From: Aquimarina sediminis
GTDB taxonomy: Bacteria; Bacteroidota; Bacteroidia; Flavobacteriales; Flavobacteriaceae
Length of the DNA stretch: 64,000 bases
Reading direction: 5' to 3'
Assembly (NCBI RefSeq): GCF_002895435.1
Contig: NZ_POYJ01000006.1
Coordinates: 1-64,000 of the forward strand
Positions 48,739 to 57,678 of the stretch are shown here, piece by piece (the first letter of the stretch is position 1; each line of letters begins with the position of its first letter). The notes under the pieces were generated by a model. It saw only the letters and a list, made by a program, of their open reading frames with translations. It did not search any database and was not told where the DNA came from. A program made the translations under genes and the position numbers.

Positions 48739-49668
48739 ATGAATGATATCTCAGTAATACTTATTAATTACAATTCTTCATCATATACTATTAGTTGTGT
48801 CCAATCAATCTTGAAGCAAACTACTTCATCAATAAAATATGAAATCATAATAGTTGATAATGCCTCTGAAATTGAAGATTTCGAAACATTAAAAAATGAA
48901 TTATCTAAATCAAACATTCCTAATTTAAAATTAGTACGAAGTAAGTATAACACAGGGTTTGGAGGCGGAAATATGTATGGGGTTCAATTTGCTAATGGTA
49001 AATATTTTGCTTTTGTAAATAATGATACTATTTTACAAAATGATTGCCTTTATATTACATTTGATTTTCTAGAAAAAACACCCTCTGCGGCTGTTTGCTC
49101 TCCTCAACAATATGACGAAAATGGAAATGTTCAAAAATCATTTGATCATTTTTTAAGCTTAAAACGTGAAATTTTTGGTAGAAAAATTTTGGAAAAATTT
49201 AATCCGATCAAATTTCCAAAAAGAAAAATGGTATACTCCTCCCCCATACAAGTACAAAGTGTCCCAGGTTCTTTTTTGGTTGTAAAAGCAGATAATTTCG
49301 AGAATGTTGGAGGATTTGACACTAACATTTTTTTGTATTATGAAGAAACTGACTTATGTTATCGAATCCATAAAAATACTATCGGAGGTGATTGTTTTCT
49401 TATCCCTAAAGGGCGATATACCCATTTTAATGGGCAAAGCACAAGTAAAAGTCTAGCTATTAAAAAAGAACTAAAAATATCATTATTGTATGTTTTAAGA
49501 AAAAATTCTGGCTACATTCCTTATCAAACCTTAAGATGGTGGTTAGTTTTAAAATTCTTTTTTAAGTCAATAGTTAAACCATCAAATTTTCACATTTTTT
49601 ATTTATTCCTATTAGGAGCCCCAATAAACCTATCACTAAAACAAAAACAAATCATTGCCAAACAATAA
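48739..49668 (+). CDS. Glycosyltransferase family 2 (rhamnosyltransferase-like)
   Basis: A 309-residue GT-A enzyme of the large GT2 group that extends surface polysaccharides. ISVILINYNSSSYTISCVQS at the start, IIIVDNASE, NTGFGGGNMYG (about 77-87) and AFVNNDT with the DxD-like motif. In the second half PGSFLVVKADNFENVGGFD and LYYEETDLCYRI are typical. The ATG at 48739 is chosen; an in-frame TTG at 48718 lies in the -7 box. It is followed 1 base later by the GT4 gene. Confidence 0.92.
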   Translation: MNDISVILINYNSSSYTISCVQSILKQTTSSIKYEIIIVDNASEIEDFETLKNELSKSNIPNLKLVRSKYNTGFGGGNMYGVQFANGKYFAFVNNDTILQNDCLYITFDFLEKTPSAAVCSPQQYDENGNVQKSFDHFLSLKREIFGRKILEKFNPIKFPKRKMVYSSPIQVQSVPGSFLVVKADNFENVGGFDTNIFLYYEETDLCYRIHKNTIGGDCFLIPKGRYTHFNGQSTSKSLAIKKELKISLLYVLRKNSGYIPYQTLRWWLVLKFFFKSIVKPSNFHIFYLFLLGAPINLSLKQKQIIAKQ

Positions 49669-49669
49669 T

Positions 49670-50779
49670 ATGCATATTTTACATTTATCAGCTGTAACAA
49701 ACTGGGGAGGAGGCGAAAAACAAATCGAAAGCCTTTGCTATGAATTAGCAAAATCTAATCCTGAAATAAAAAACACTATTTTATGCGCAAGAAATACACC
49801 TTTTCATCAAAGATTAAAAGAAACAAATCTTGATTTTATTACAGCTCCTTTAAAAATTAAAGTAGACCCCCGTTTTATATTAAGAATTGGTATTTTTTGT
49901 AAAAATGAAAATGTTAGTTTAATTCATATTCATGAGCCTAGTGCATTACTTTCTGCAATTTTGGCTGATAAATTATACAACTTACCCCCTTTCGTATTTA
50001 GTAAAAAAACCTCTTTCCCGATAAAACAACGAAAAAAGACATTATACAAGTATAACTATCAAAAAATTAAAAAAGTAATATGTGTATCTGAAGAAACCAA
50101 AAAAGTAGCTTCAAAAGGAATAAAAAATCATGATAAATTGGTTGTTGTTTATGACGGCACCAATATAAAAACAAAAAATACTGAAACTCCCTTTTTACTA
50201 AGGGAAAAATACAATATTCCCACTAGTAAAAAACTTATTGGAAATATCGCTAATCATATTAAAGCTAAACATTTGGACACTTTAATCAATGTCGCTAATA
50301 TTATTATCAATAAAGAAAAAAGAGACGATTTTGTTTTTATCCAAATAGGTACATTCTCAGAACTTACAGAAGCTTTACTCAGTCGGATTAAAGAATTAAA
50401 CCTAGAAGGATACATTATATTTACTGGATACACCCCTGATGCCTCTAATTTCTTACCTCAATTTGACATTAGCTTGATAACTTCTCAAATTGAAGGTATG
50501 CCATTAGTAATTTACGAATCAATGTATCACAAAATCCCTATTATAAGCACAGCTGTAGGGGGAATACCTGAAATAATAGAGCATAACGTTAACGGTCTAT
50601 TAGCCCCCGCTTATGACAGTGAGATGCTATCTAATCACATTACCAACCTCTCATCCAGCCCTACTTTACAAAAAGATTTTGTTCAAAAAGGAGCAAAAAA
50701 ACTTACAGAGCGCTTCACAACCAGTAATATGGCACAAAACACCCTTAAGATTTACAAAATGGTTTTGAGTAATGATTGA
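49670..50779 (+). CDS. Glycosyltransferase family 4
   Basis: A 369-residue retaining GT-B enzyme. N-terminal acceptor domain starts MHILHLSAVTNWGGGEKQIE; the donor domain shows GNIANHIKAKHLDTLINV, GYTPDASNFLPQFDISLITS and the E-x7-E motif in EGMPLVIYE, then PIISTAVGGIPEIIEHNVNGLL. The ATG at 49670, 1 base after the GT2 stop, is the start; an upstream TTG is not needed. It ends the glycan group, with a strong terminator at 50878. Confidence 0.92.
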   Translation: MHILHLSAVTNWGGGEKQIESLCYELAKSNPEIKNTILCARNTPFHQRLKETNLDFITAPLKIKVDPRFILRIGIFCKNENVSLIHIHEPSALLSAILADKLYNLPPFVFSKKTSFPIKQRKKTLYKYNYQKIKKVICVSEETKKVASKGIKNHDKLVVVYDGTNIKTKNTETPFLLREKYNIPTSKKLIGNIANHIKAKHLDTLINVANIIINKEKRDDFVFIQIGTFSELTEALLSRIKELNLEGYIIFTGYTPDASNFLPQFDISLITSQIEGMPLVIYESMYHKIPIISTAVGGIPEIIEHNVNGLLAPAYDSEMLSNHITNLSSSPTLQKDFVQKGAKKLTERFTTSNMAQNTLKIYKMVLSND

Positions 50780-50877
50780 TTTAATGAACACTTCTATATA
50801 TTAACATATATTAAATCTTTTTAACAGTACTTTAATAAATTTCAATAGTAACAAAATAACTCTTCAACACATTAAAT

Positions 50878-50920
50878 AGTATAAAAAGGACAACTCCTTT
50901 TTATACTATTTTTTTTATTT
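50878..50920 (+). terminator. Terminator upstream of the lipoprotein gene
   Basis: A 13-bp perfect stem, AGTATAAAAAGGA (50878-50890) then CAAC then TCCTTTTTATACT (50895-50907), followed by ATTTTTTTTATTT. It ends the GT unit about 100 bases after its stop, 20 bases before the lipoprotein start. Confidence 0.85.
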
Positions 50921-50940
50921 AATCTTAAAACCTAATTATC

Positions 50941-51915
50941 ATGAAAAAATTGTTTTTCGCCACTATGGCTTTATTTTTTATTTCTTGTTCTCAAGATCAA
51001 AATTTTGAAAATGATCTTACAGACCAATCCTTAAAAAAAGAAACACCAATACTAGCATTTGAAAACTGGGATCATTTCTATGAAGAATATAATTCTATAT
51101 CACATTTAAGTCAAGACAAACTAGCTTCTTGGGTTTCTAAAAAAAATCATAATGCATTATTAAATTCTCTTAACAGTCCTAAGGAATTAAGTAATGAGCA
51201 AGAAACTGACTTGAACACTTTAACTAATGGACTATTAGCTATTTTAAACAAGAATCAAGAATTCAAAATCGGAGAAGAGATTGTCTATTTTACAAAGGGA
51301 ATTTTTTATAGTATAGAAGCTAAAAAGATTTCTAATAAATCAGATTGGAAAAAAGACCTTTCTAATACAAAAAAAATAGGTAATGCTAGTGTTAGAGCTT
51401 TGTCAAATGAAAATTCTGAAAACATGAATAAAGAAATTGTAATGTCAACTTCCCAGATACGTGCAGATTATCAACGTGAATTTATAAAAAATAAATATCA
51501 AGCTTGTACAGGTGGACCAATAATTGGACGTGGAGGTTTGTATAAATATGTGCATGAACTTCAATCCCGGGCTTTTAATGTTGGATACCCCAACGTAGTT
51601 TCTGAATTATATCTTAATGTAAAACTAGAGTGGAGAGGTCGTAGATGGAAGCCAGCAAGCGAATACAGACATATTACAATTAATGTTAATGGCTATGTAC
51701 GTGACAATATCAACGGTAATGGACCTTCTAGTACGAACATAAGAATTAACAAAAGTTTATCCTGTATAAACAGAGATGAAAGGATTTTATTAGAAGATTT
51801 GGTATACCCGACTAATTTTGGATCAGCACCCAAATGGTTTGTATCATTAAGCGGTACAATTACCCAACAAATTAACAAGGATAATAACAAGTGGTCTAAT
51901 TATGTGTCTTGGTAA
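50941..51915 (+). CDS. Uncharacterised lipoprotein
   Basis: I do not recognise a family with confidence. The 324 residues begin with a lipoprotein signal peptide, lipobox FFISCS with Cys16. Next come a helical segment (about 40-95, WDHFYEEYNSISHLSQ), a short block GEEIVYFTKGIFYSI (about 112-126), then a basic and Gly-rich domain with RGGLYKYVHELQSRAF and LEWRGRRWKPASEYRH, ending SNYVSW. Two Cys (about residues 189 and 271) may form a disulfide bond. It is outer-membrane or surface anchored by inference. It stands alone, with a terminator on each side, and no promoter was identified between the first terminator and the ATG. Confidence 0.75.
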   Translation: MKKLFFATMALFFISCSQDQNFENDLTDQSLKKETPILAFENWDHFYEEYNSISHLSQDKLASWVSKKNHNALLNSLNSPKELSNEQETDLNTLTNGLLAILNKNQEFKIGEEIVYFTKGIFYSIEAKKISNKSDWKKDLSNTKKIGNASVRALSNENSENMNKEIVMSTSQIRADYQREFIKNKYQACTGGPIIGRGGLYKYVHELQSRAFNVGYPNVVSELYLNVKLEWRGRRWKPASEYRHITINVNGYVRDNINGNGPSSTNIRINKSLSCINRDERILLEDLVYPTNFGSAPKWFVSLSGTITQQINKDNNKWSNYVSW

Positions 51916-51949
51916 TAAGACGCATAAATTTCAATTAGATTTAATCATC

Positions 51950-51982
51950 AAAAGACTGTCTAAAAGGCAGTCTTTTATTTTT
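51950..51982 (+). terminator. Terminator after the lipoprotein gene
   Basis: AAAAGACTG (51950-51958) pairs with CAGTCTTTT (51968-51976), followed by ATTTTT. Confidence 0.85.
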
Positions 51983-52031
51983 AAAAAAATTATGCATTAT
52001 ATTCGCATTTTTAAAGCAATACTTATTTCTT

Positions 52032-52601
52032 ATGCCTGATCAACAAATAGAATTAGAAAAAGCACTAAAAACCCTAAAAAAAGGAGGAATTATCCTCTAC
52101 CCTACAGATACTGTTTGGGGAATTGGTTGTGATGCAACAAATGCCGAGGCTATTGACAAAGTATTTGCACTAAAAAAACGAGTAGAAAGCAAATCAATGA
52201 TCTGCCTAGTTAGTGATTTTAAGATGCTACAACAATACGTAGAAGAAGTACCTGAAGTCGCCTATGACATTTTAAAATATGCAACAAAAGCGACTACTAT
52301 TGTCTATGACAGACCACTTAGAGTTGCAGAAAACATTATCCCCGAAGATAACTCACTAGGAATCAGGGTCGTTAGAGATCCTTTCTGCGGAAAACTAATA
52401 CGAAAGTTCAAACGACCAATTGTCTCTACCTCTGCCAATATAAGTGGTATGCCTTCACCAAAAAATTATAAAGAAATAGCTACAGCTATTTTGGAAGGCG
52501 TAGACTATGTTGTAAATTTGCCTCTACAAAATAAAAGCGCAAAACCTTCCTCTATTATCAAAATTGGAAGTGATAGCACTGTAAAAATTATTAGGAAGTA
52601 A
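52032..52601 (+). CDS. L-threonylcarbamoyladenylate synthase
   Basis: Makes threonylcarbamoyl-AMP from threonine, bicarbonate and ATP, the first step toward t6A37 in tRNAs. The 189 residues are a stand-alone YrdC domain: YPTDTVWGIGCDATNAEAI (about 19-37), the Lys/Arg pair in FALKKRVESKSM, and the STSANISGMPSP loop. It is the short TsaC-like form rather than Sua5. It lies 8 bases before the tRNA nucleotidyltransferase gene. Confidence 0.93.
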   Translation: MPDQQIELEKALKTLKKGGIILYPTDTVWGIGCDATNAEAIDKVFALKKRVESKSMICLVSDFKMLQQYVEEVPEVAYDILKYATKATTIVYDRPLRVAENIIPEDNSLGIRVVRDPFCGKLIRKFKRPIVSTSANISGMPSPKNYKEIATAILEGVDYVVNLPLQNKSAKPSSIIKIGSDSTVKIIRK

Positions 52602-52609
52602 ATTGATTC

Positions 52610-54031
52610 ATGTCGGAAGCCAAAAATCACAAAGAAGCCCTACAACACTCTATTTTTAATACGATATCCAAAGCTTCTGCTACTCTAAAAGTAGATTCTT
52701 ATGTTATCGGAGGGTTTGTACGGGATTACATATTGCAAAGAGGAACAGCAAAAGATATCGATATTGTTGCTGTAGGTAGTGGTATAGAATTAGCAAAAGA
52801 AGTTGCTAAACTCCTACCTAATAAACCTAAAATACAGGTTTTCAAAACCTATGGCACAGCAATGCTAAAAACAGATGATATTGAAGTAGAATTTGTTGGT
52901 GCCAGAAAAGAGTCTTATACAGAAGACAGTCGCAATCCAAAAGTAGAAAATGGCACTCTCCAAGATGATCAAAACCGTAGAGATTTTACTATTAATGCCC
53001 TTGCACTAAATCTATCTTCCGAAAATTTTGGAGAAATATTAGATCCTTTTGGAGGTATTGGAGATCTGAAATCAAAAGTAATACGTACTCCTCTAAATCC
53101 AGATATCACATATTCTGATGATCCCTTGCGAATGATGAGGGCAATTCGTTTTGCTTCTCAACTAAATTTTAAAATTGAATCAACTTCTTTAAAAGCCATT
53201 ACCGATAATAAAGATAGAATCAAGATTATTACCAAAGAACGCATTGTAGACGAACTAAATAAAATTCTTTTAAGTAGCAAGCCTTCCGTTGGTTTTAAAT
53301 TACTTGAAAAAACTGAACTTCTTCCGTATATCCTTCCAGAACTTGTGGCTCTAAAAGGTATCGATGAAATAGAAGGGCAGCGCCATAAAGATAACTTTTA
53401 TCACACCTTAGAAGTTGTAGATAATATCTCTGAGAATACGGATAATCTTTGGTTACGATGGGCAGCACTATTACATGACATAGGAAAAGCCCCAACAAAG
53501 AAATTTAGTAAAAAAGTAGGATGGACCTTTCATGGTCATGAATTTGTGGGATCCAAAATGGTTTTTAAACTCTTTAAACGTTTAAAAATGCCAATGAATG
53601 AAAAAATGAAATTTGTTCAAAAAATGGTATTAATGAGTTCCCGTCCTATAGTAATTGCTTCAGGAGTAACTGACTCTGCTGTAAGAAGGTTGGTTTTTGA
53701 TGCTGGTGATTATATCGAAGAATTAATGACTCTTTGTGAAGCAGATATCACAACAAAAAACCCAAAACGTTTTAAGAAGTATCATAATAACTTTAAGACC
53801 GTAAGGCAAAAAATGGTAGAAGTCGAAGAGCGAGATAATATACGTAATTTTCAACCCCCGGTTACCGGAGAAGAAATTATGAAAACATTTAATATCAATC
53901 CTTCTCGTGAAATTGGTATTATAAAAGAAGCCATAAAAGAGGCTATTCTTGAAGGAGAAATCCCAAATGAACATGAAGCCGCTTTTGAATATATGCTGCA
54001 AAAAGGAAAAGAATTAGGGCTAAAGAATTAA
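52610..54031 (+). CDS. CCA tRNA nucleotidyltransferase/poly(A) polymerase family, HD domain
   Basis: Adds or repairs the 3' CCA end of tRNAs. The 473 residues have the class II nucleotidyltransferase head (GGFVRD at 34-39 and Asp49/Asp51 in AKDIDIV), RRDFTINALAL, the RNA-binding segments DDPLRMMRAIRFASQL, and an HD domain with LLHDIGKAPTKK (about 287-298) and GHEFVGSKMV. The HD domain suggests extra phosphohydrolase activity, as in other bacterial CCA enzymes of this kind. Translation is likely coupled with the upstream gene. Confidence 0.93.
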   Translation: MSEAKNHKEALQHSIFNTISKASATLKVDSYVIGGFVRDYILQRGTAKDIDIVAVGSGIELAKEVAKLLPNKPKIQVFKTYGTAMLKTDDIEVEFVGARKESYTEDSRNPKVENGTLQDDQNRRDFTINALALNLSSENFGEILDPFGGIGDLKSKVIRTPLNPDITYSDDPLRMMRAIRFASQLNFKIESTSLKAITDNKDRIKIITKERIVDELNKILLSSKPSVGFKLLEKTELLPYILPELVALKGIDEIEGQRHKDNFYHTLEVVDNISENTDNLWLRWAALLHDIGKAPTKKFSKKVGWTFHGHEFVGSKMVFKLFKRLKMPMNEKMKFVQKMVLMSSRPIVIASGVTDSAVRRLVFDAGDYIEELMTLCEADITTKNPKRFKKYHNNFKTVRQKMVEVEERDNIRNFQPPVTGEEIMKTFNINPSREIGIIKEAIKEAILEGEIPNEHEAAFEYMLQKGKELGLKN

Positions 54032-54076
54032 TAAAATAAAGAATCTAACTTATTACATTCCTTTTATTATAAAACA

Positions 54077-55093
54077 ATGAAAAAAGACAATAAAAAAGTA
54101 ATTTACTGGCTGCTTACAGGGTGTATATTAATTTTTATCATGGTTGTAGTTGGTGGCATTACCCGACTTACTCATTCTGGATTGTCTATCTCTAATTACA
54201 AATTAATATCGGGCACTATTCCCCCTTTGACAGAAGCAGAGTGGGATAGCGCATTTGATTTATACAAACAGTATCCCGAATATCAAAAGATAAACCACCA
54301 ATTTACCCTACAAGATTTTAAAGATATTTATTTCTGGGAATGGTTACATCGGGTGATAGGAAGGTTTATAGGAGTTGTATTTATAATACCCTTCTTATAC
54401 TTTCTAGTAAGAAAGCAACTTACTGGGGCTACCATAAAAAAATCTGTAATATTAATGCTTTTAGGAGGTTTTCAAGGGTTTCTAGGTTGGTTTATGGTAA
54501 AAAGTGGATTAATCGATAGACCAGATGTAAGCCACTATAGATTAGCAATGCATCTTACCGCTGCATTTATCACATTTGCATATACCTTTTGGGTTGCTTT
54601 AGATCTTATATATCCTCACAAGAAAGAAATAGATATTAAGTTTAGAAATCTAATTCGATATGCACTAGGAGTACTTCTTCTTCAGATTATATACGGGGCA
54701 TTCGTCGCAGGTCTAGATGCAGGGCTATTACACAATCATTGGCCACTTATGAATGATGGCGCTTTAATTCATGAATCTGTATATATTGAACGATCTCCTA
54801 CGATAAAGAATTTTGTAGAAGGGAAGAGTGGAGTTCAATTTATACATCGTTATTTAGCTTATATTGTTGTTGGGTTTATTTTTTTGGTTTGGTATCGAGG
54901 AAAATCTATTAAAAAAAACAAAATTCAATCCAATTCATTAAACGCACTTCTTATTATTGTATGTGTTCAGTTCCTACTTGGTATTTTCACATTAATCTAC
55001 AGAGTACCTATTACATTGGGGGTATTACATCAAGTTGTTGCTTTTTTCCTACTTGGGGCAATGACTTTTTCATTACACCGTTTTAGTAAATAA
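54077..55093 (+). CDS. ctaA: Heme A synthase (COX15/CtaA)
   Basis: Oxidises heme O to heme A for cytochrome oxidase. The 338 residues hold about eight membrane helices (first at about 9-29) and the conserved heme-binding His: FWEWLHRVIGRFIG, HYRLAMHLT, LHNHWPLM, IHRYLAYIV and LHQVVAF. The opening GGITRLTHSGLSI is diagnostic. It begins 45 bases after the CCA gene and may be in the same unit. Confidence 0.95.
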   Translation: MKKDNKKVIYWLLTGCILIFIMVVVGGITRLTHSGLSISNYKLISGTIPPLTEAEWDSAFDLYKQYPEYQKINHQFTLQDFKDIYFWEWLHRVIGRFIGVVFIIPFLYFLVRKQLTGATIKKSVILMLLGGFQGFLGWFMVKSGLIDRPDVSHYRLAMHLTAAFITFAYTFWVALDLIYPHKKEIDIKFRNLIRYALGVLLLQIIYGAFVAGLDAGLLHNHWPLMNDGALIHESVYIERSPTIKNFVEGKSGVQFIHRYLAYIVVGFIFLVWYRGKSIKKNKIQSNSLNALLIIVCVQFLLGIFTLIYRVPITLGVLHQVVAFFLLGAMTFSLHRFSK

Positions 55094-55107
55094 CAATGCT
55101 TTTATAG

Positions 55108-55115
55108 TATCTTTG
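55108..55115 (+). promoter_or_regulatory. -7 box upstream of the pRiA4b-like gene
   Basis: TATCTTTG, ending 21 bases before the ATG at 55137. It fits TAnnTTTG; no -33 TTG is visible. Confidence 0.55.
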
Positions 55116-55136
55116 CATTTCTAAAATTAGTTAAGA

Positions 55137-55652
55137 ATGATTTACCGTTTCAGAATTATACTGGACACAGAAGAAGATGTATTTAGAGACATTGAAATTG
55201 AACAAGATGCTACTTTAGAGCAGTTTCATAATGTTATCACCCAATCTTTTGGTTTTGATGGAACCGAAATGGCTTCTTTTTACATTAGTGATGACCAATG
55301 GAATCAAGGAGAAGAAATCTCATTATTTGATATGAGTGATGGCAACCAACCTGTGCGATTAATGAATGAGACTCCTCTTATTGATGTAGCGCATGAGGCT
55401 TCTCCTAGATTAATTTATATCTATGATTTTTTAAGCATGTGGACCTTTTTGGTAGAATTGGCAGAAATTGCAGAATATGAAAATGGAAGAGAATATCCCA
55501 ATGTAATGTACATACATGGTCAATTACCCGATAATGCTCCTGATAAAGAGTTTAAGGCAGATGGATTAGATGAGCTTAATGAAAATGATGATGAAAGCTT
55601 TATGAATCTCGATGAGTATGAAGATCTTGGATTCGATGAAAACTGGAACTAA
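55137..55652 (+). CDS. IS1096-passenger/pRiA4b ORF-3-like protein
   Basis: A 171-residue soluble acidic protein of the plasmid pRiA4b ORF-3 family, which also includes a protein carried by IS1096. MIYRFRIILD and DVFRDIEIEQDATLEQFHNVITQSFGFDGTE form the conserved N-terminal part, then YIYDFLSMWTFLVELAEI; the C-terminus is rich in Asp and Glu. Despite the name, no transposase or inverted repeats are present and the gene sits in core surroundings. The molecular role is unknown. Confidence 0.85.
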   Translation: MIYRFRIILDTEEDVFRDIEIEQDATLEQFHNVITQSFGFDGTEMASFYISDDQWNQGEEISLFDMSDGNQPVRLMNETPLIDVAHEASPRLIYIYDFLSMWTFLVELAEIAEYENGREYPNVMYIHGQLPDNAPDKEFKADGLDELNENDDESFMNLDEYEDLGFDENWN

Positions 55653-55746
55653 CAAATGTTTTTGTATTTCATATAGAAGTAAAAAACTAAACTAATTAAA
55701 AACTTAAAAATTTCCTTTTTTTCTGAAATTGGAAATCGACGAAATT

Positions 55747-56805
55747 ATGATCAATCTATACAGTACTCAAATTGAATCACTTTCAGTTCACAGAATTGGA
55801 AATAAGAATAAAAACGAGAATATATTCTTATCAGAATCACCATATGCGCTTAATGATGAATTAAATGCTCTTTTAAAAGAATATTTTTTCAAGCCTTTTA
55901 GAGAAAAAGAAGAAAGTTATTTTCAATTCACTAATGAAGTTGATGTAGAATTTAACCCACTTTTCAAAATTGCAACAGAAATTTTTGAACACCCTTCTTC
56001 TGTTCATGAAAAATCCAAACGAATTGCATCTCATCTTTATGAGCAATCACAACATCCACATATCAAAAGTGGCGAGGTATATGTTACCTACCTCGATAAT
56101 GTAACTATTGATAATGAAAAAGTAGCTGCACTTGGTATATTTAAATCAGAATTAAAACACGACTTTCTTCAGTTTGAAGAAAAGAACTCTGACATAGAAT
56201 TATTGATTCAGCAAGGAGTTAACCTTAACAAACTAGACAAAGGATGTTTGATCTTTAATCATAAAAAAGAAGAAGGATACAAAATTCTTTCTATTGATTC
56301 TAATCGATATGACACCAAGTACTGGTTAGAGCATTTTTTAGGAGTAGAAGCTTTTGCCGATGAGAATTTCTACACAAAAAAGTACATGAAATTTTGCCAG
56401 GACTTCGCAAAAGATGTCGTACTTCCTGCCGAAGACAAAAAGGAGGAAGTAATGTTCATGAATCGTGCTGTAAATCACTTTGCCAAAAATGATGAATTCG
56501 AAGAAACCGAATTTTTAAATGAAGTAATCGATAATCCTGATTTGATCCCGGAATTTAAACATTATAAAGAAGAAAAAGCTCCAAAATATCAAATTGAAGA
56601 TCTTACCAACTTCCCTATTGCGAACAATGCTGTGACCGCTGCTCGTAAAAAAATGAAAAATGTGATTAACCTTGATACCAATGTGCAAATAAAAATGGAT
56701 TTTATAAATCCCGAATCTGCCGAGAAATTTGTAGAAAAAGGTTGGGATGAAGAGAAACAGATGTATTACTATCTAGTGTATTTTAATAAAGAGCAAAAAA
56801 CCTAA
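55747..56805 (+). CDS. Nucleoid-associated protein (NdpA/YejK family)
   Basis: A 352-residue DNA-associated protein of the YejK/NdpA family. The family N-terminus MINLYSTQIESLSVHRIGNK starts at the ATG 55747; an in-frame TTG at 55729 is rejected. Further blocks: KIATEIFEHPSSVHEKSKRIASHLYEQ, VTYLDNVTIDNEKVAALGIFK and the C-terminal IKMDFINPESAEKFVEKGWDEEKQMYYYLVYF. It has no signal peptide. Function in this phylum is inferred from the family only. The gene stands alone. Confidence 0.9.
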   Translation: MINLYSTQIESLSVHRIGNKNKNENIFLSESPYALNDELNALLKEYFFKPFREKEESYFQFTNEVDVEFNPLFKIATEIFEHPSSVHEKSKRIASHLYEQSQHPHIKSGEVYVTYLDNVTIDNEKVAALGIFKSELKHDFLQFEEKNSDIELLIQQGVNLNKLDKGCLIFNHKKEEGYKILSIDSNRYDTKYWLEHFLGVEAFADENFYTKKYMKFCQDFAKDVVLPAEDKKEEVMFMNRAVNHFAKNDEFEETEFLNEVIDNPDLIPEFKHYKEEKAPKYQIEDLTNFPIANNAVTAARKKMKNVINLDTNVQIKMDFINPESAEKFVEKGWDEEKQMYYYLVYFNKEQKT

Positions 56806-56881
56806 AACTCTGGAGGTCCAAAAACTGGGAAGATTTAATACAGAGTAAAAAAGCAGACTAAAAACATAACACTTACTATAA

Positions 56882-57655
56882 ATGGATTATATTCTGGTCG
56901 GTATTGTAGCATTATTGGGATCAGGGTTGACTTTTTTTTCTGGCTTTGGTTTAGGTACATTACTTATGCCGGTATTTGCATTGTTTTTTCCTATAGATAT
57001 AGCAATTGCGCTTACAGCAATTGTTCACTTGCTTAATAATATATTCAAACTAACCTTAGTAGGTAAAAAAGCAAATATGCAAACCGTATTACGATTTGGA
57101 ATACCTGCTGTTGTATTTGCTTTTTTAGGTGCTTTTATCCTTGGCAAACTCACCTACATACCTCCATTGCATACGTATACGATCTCAAGCTCCTCATATC
57201 AAATTACTGTGGTCAAAATATGTATTGCTACACTCTTGATTCTTTTTTCATGTTTTGATCTGATTCCAAAATTAAAAAGACTAGAATTTGACATCAAATA
57301 TTTACCTTTTGGAGGAGCCCTTAGTGGTTTCTTTGGTGGCCTATCTGGTCATCAAGGAGCTTTACGAACTGCTTTTTTAATACGAGCGAAACTTAATAAA
57401 GAAGCCTTTATTGCGACCGGGGTAGTCATTGCGTGTTTTATCGATATTTCCCGGATAACTATATATGCAAAAGACCTTATCAAGCTAGGTGACAAACTTA
57501 ACTATCCAATGCTTATGGTTGCCACAGCAATGGCATTTATAGGAGCATATATTGGCAACAAGTTTTTAAAAAAAATTACCATACATACTATACAATTAGT
57601 AGTAGGAATCCTACTGATTATATTTGCCATTTTATTGGGTGTTGGGATTTTGTAG
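56882..57655 (+). CDS. TauE/SafE-family (TSUP) membrane permease
   Basis: A 257-residue transporter with seven to eight helices and an internal repeat. Signature stretches are GSGLTFFSGFGLGTLLMPVF (about 14-33) and GGLSGHQGALRTAFLIRA (about 154-171). Members move sulfonates, sulfite or other small organic anions, usually outward, but the cargo cannot be read from sequence. It converges with the following minus-strand gene, 23 bases apart. Confidence 0.9.
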   Translation: MDYILVGIVALLGSGLTFFSGFGLGTLLMPVFALFFPIDIAIALTAIVHLLNNIFKLTLVGKKANMQTVLRFGIPAVVFAFLGAFILGKLTYIPPLHTYTISSSSYQITVVKICIATLLILFSCFDLIPKLKRLEFDIKYLPFGGALSGFFGGLSGHQGALRTAFLIRAKLNKEAFIATGVVIACFIDISRITIYAKDLIKLGDKLNYPMLMVATAMAFIGAYIGNKFLKKITIHTIQLVVGILLIIFAILLGVGIL

Positions 57656-57678
57656 AAACCCCCTCTTAATGTCCAACT

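Noticed and set aside
55137..55652. Insertion sequence at the pRiA4b-like gene
   Set aside because: No transposase, terminal inverted repeats or target duplication were found around it.
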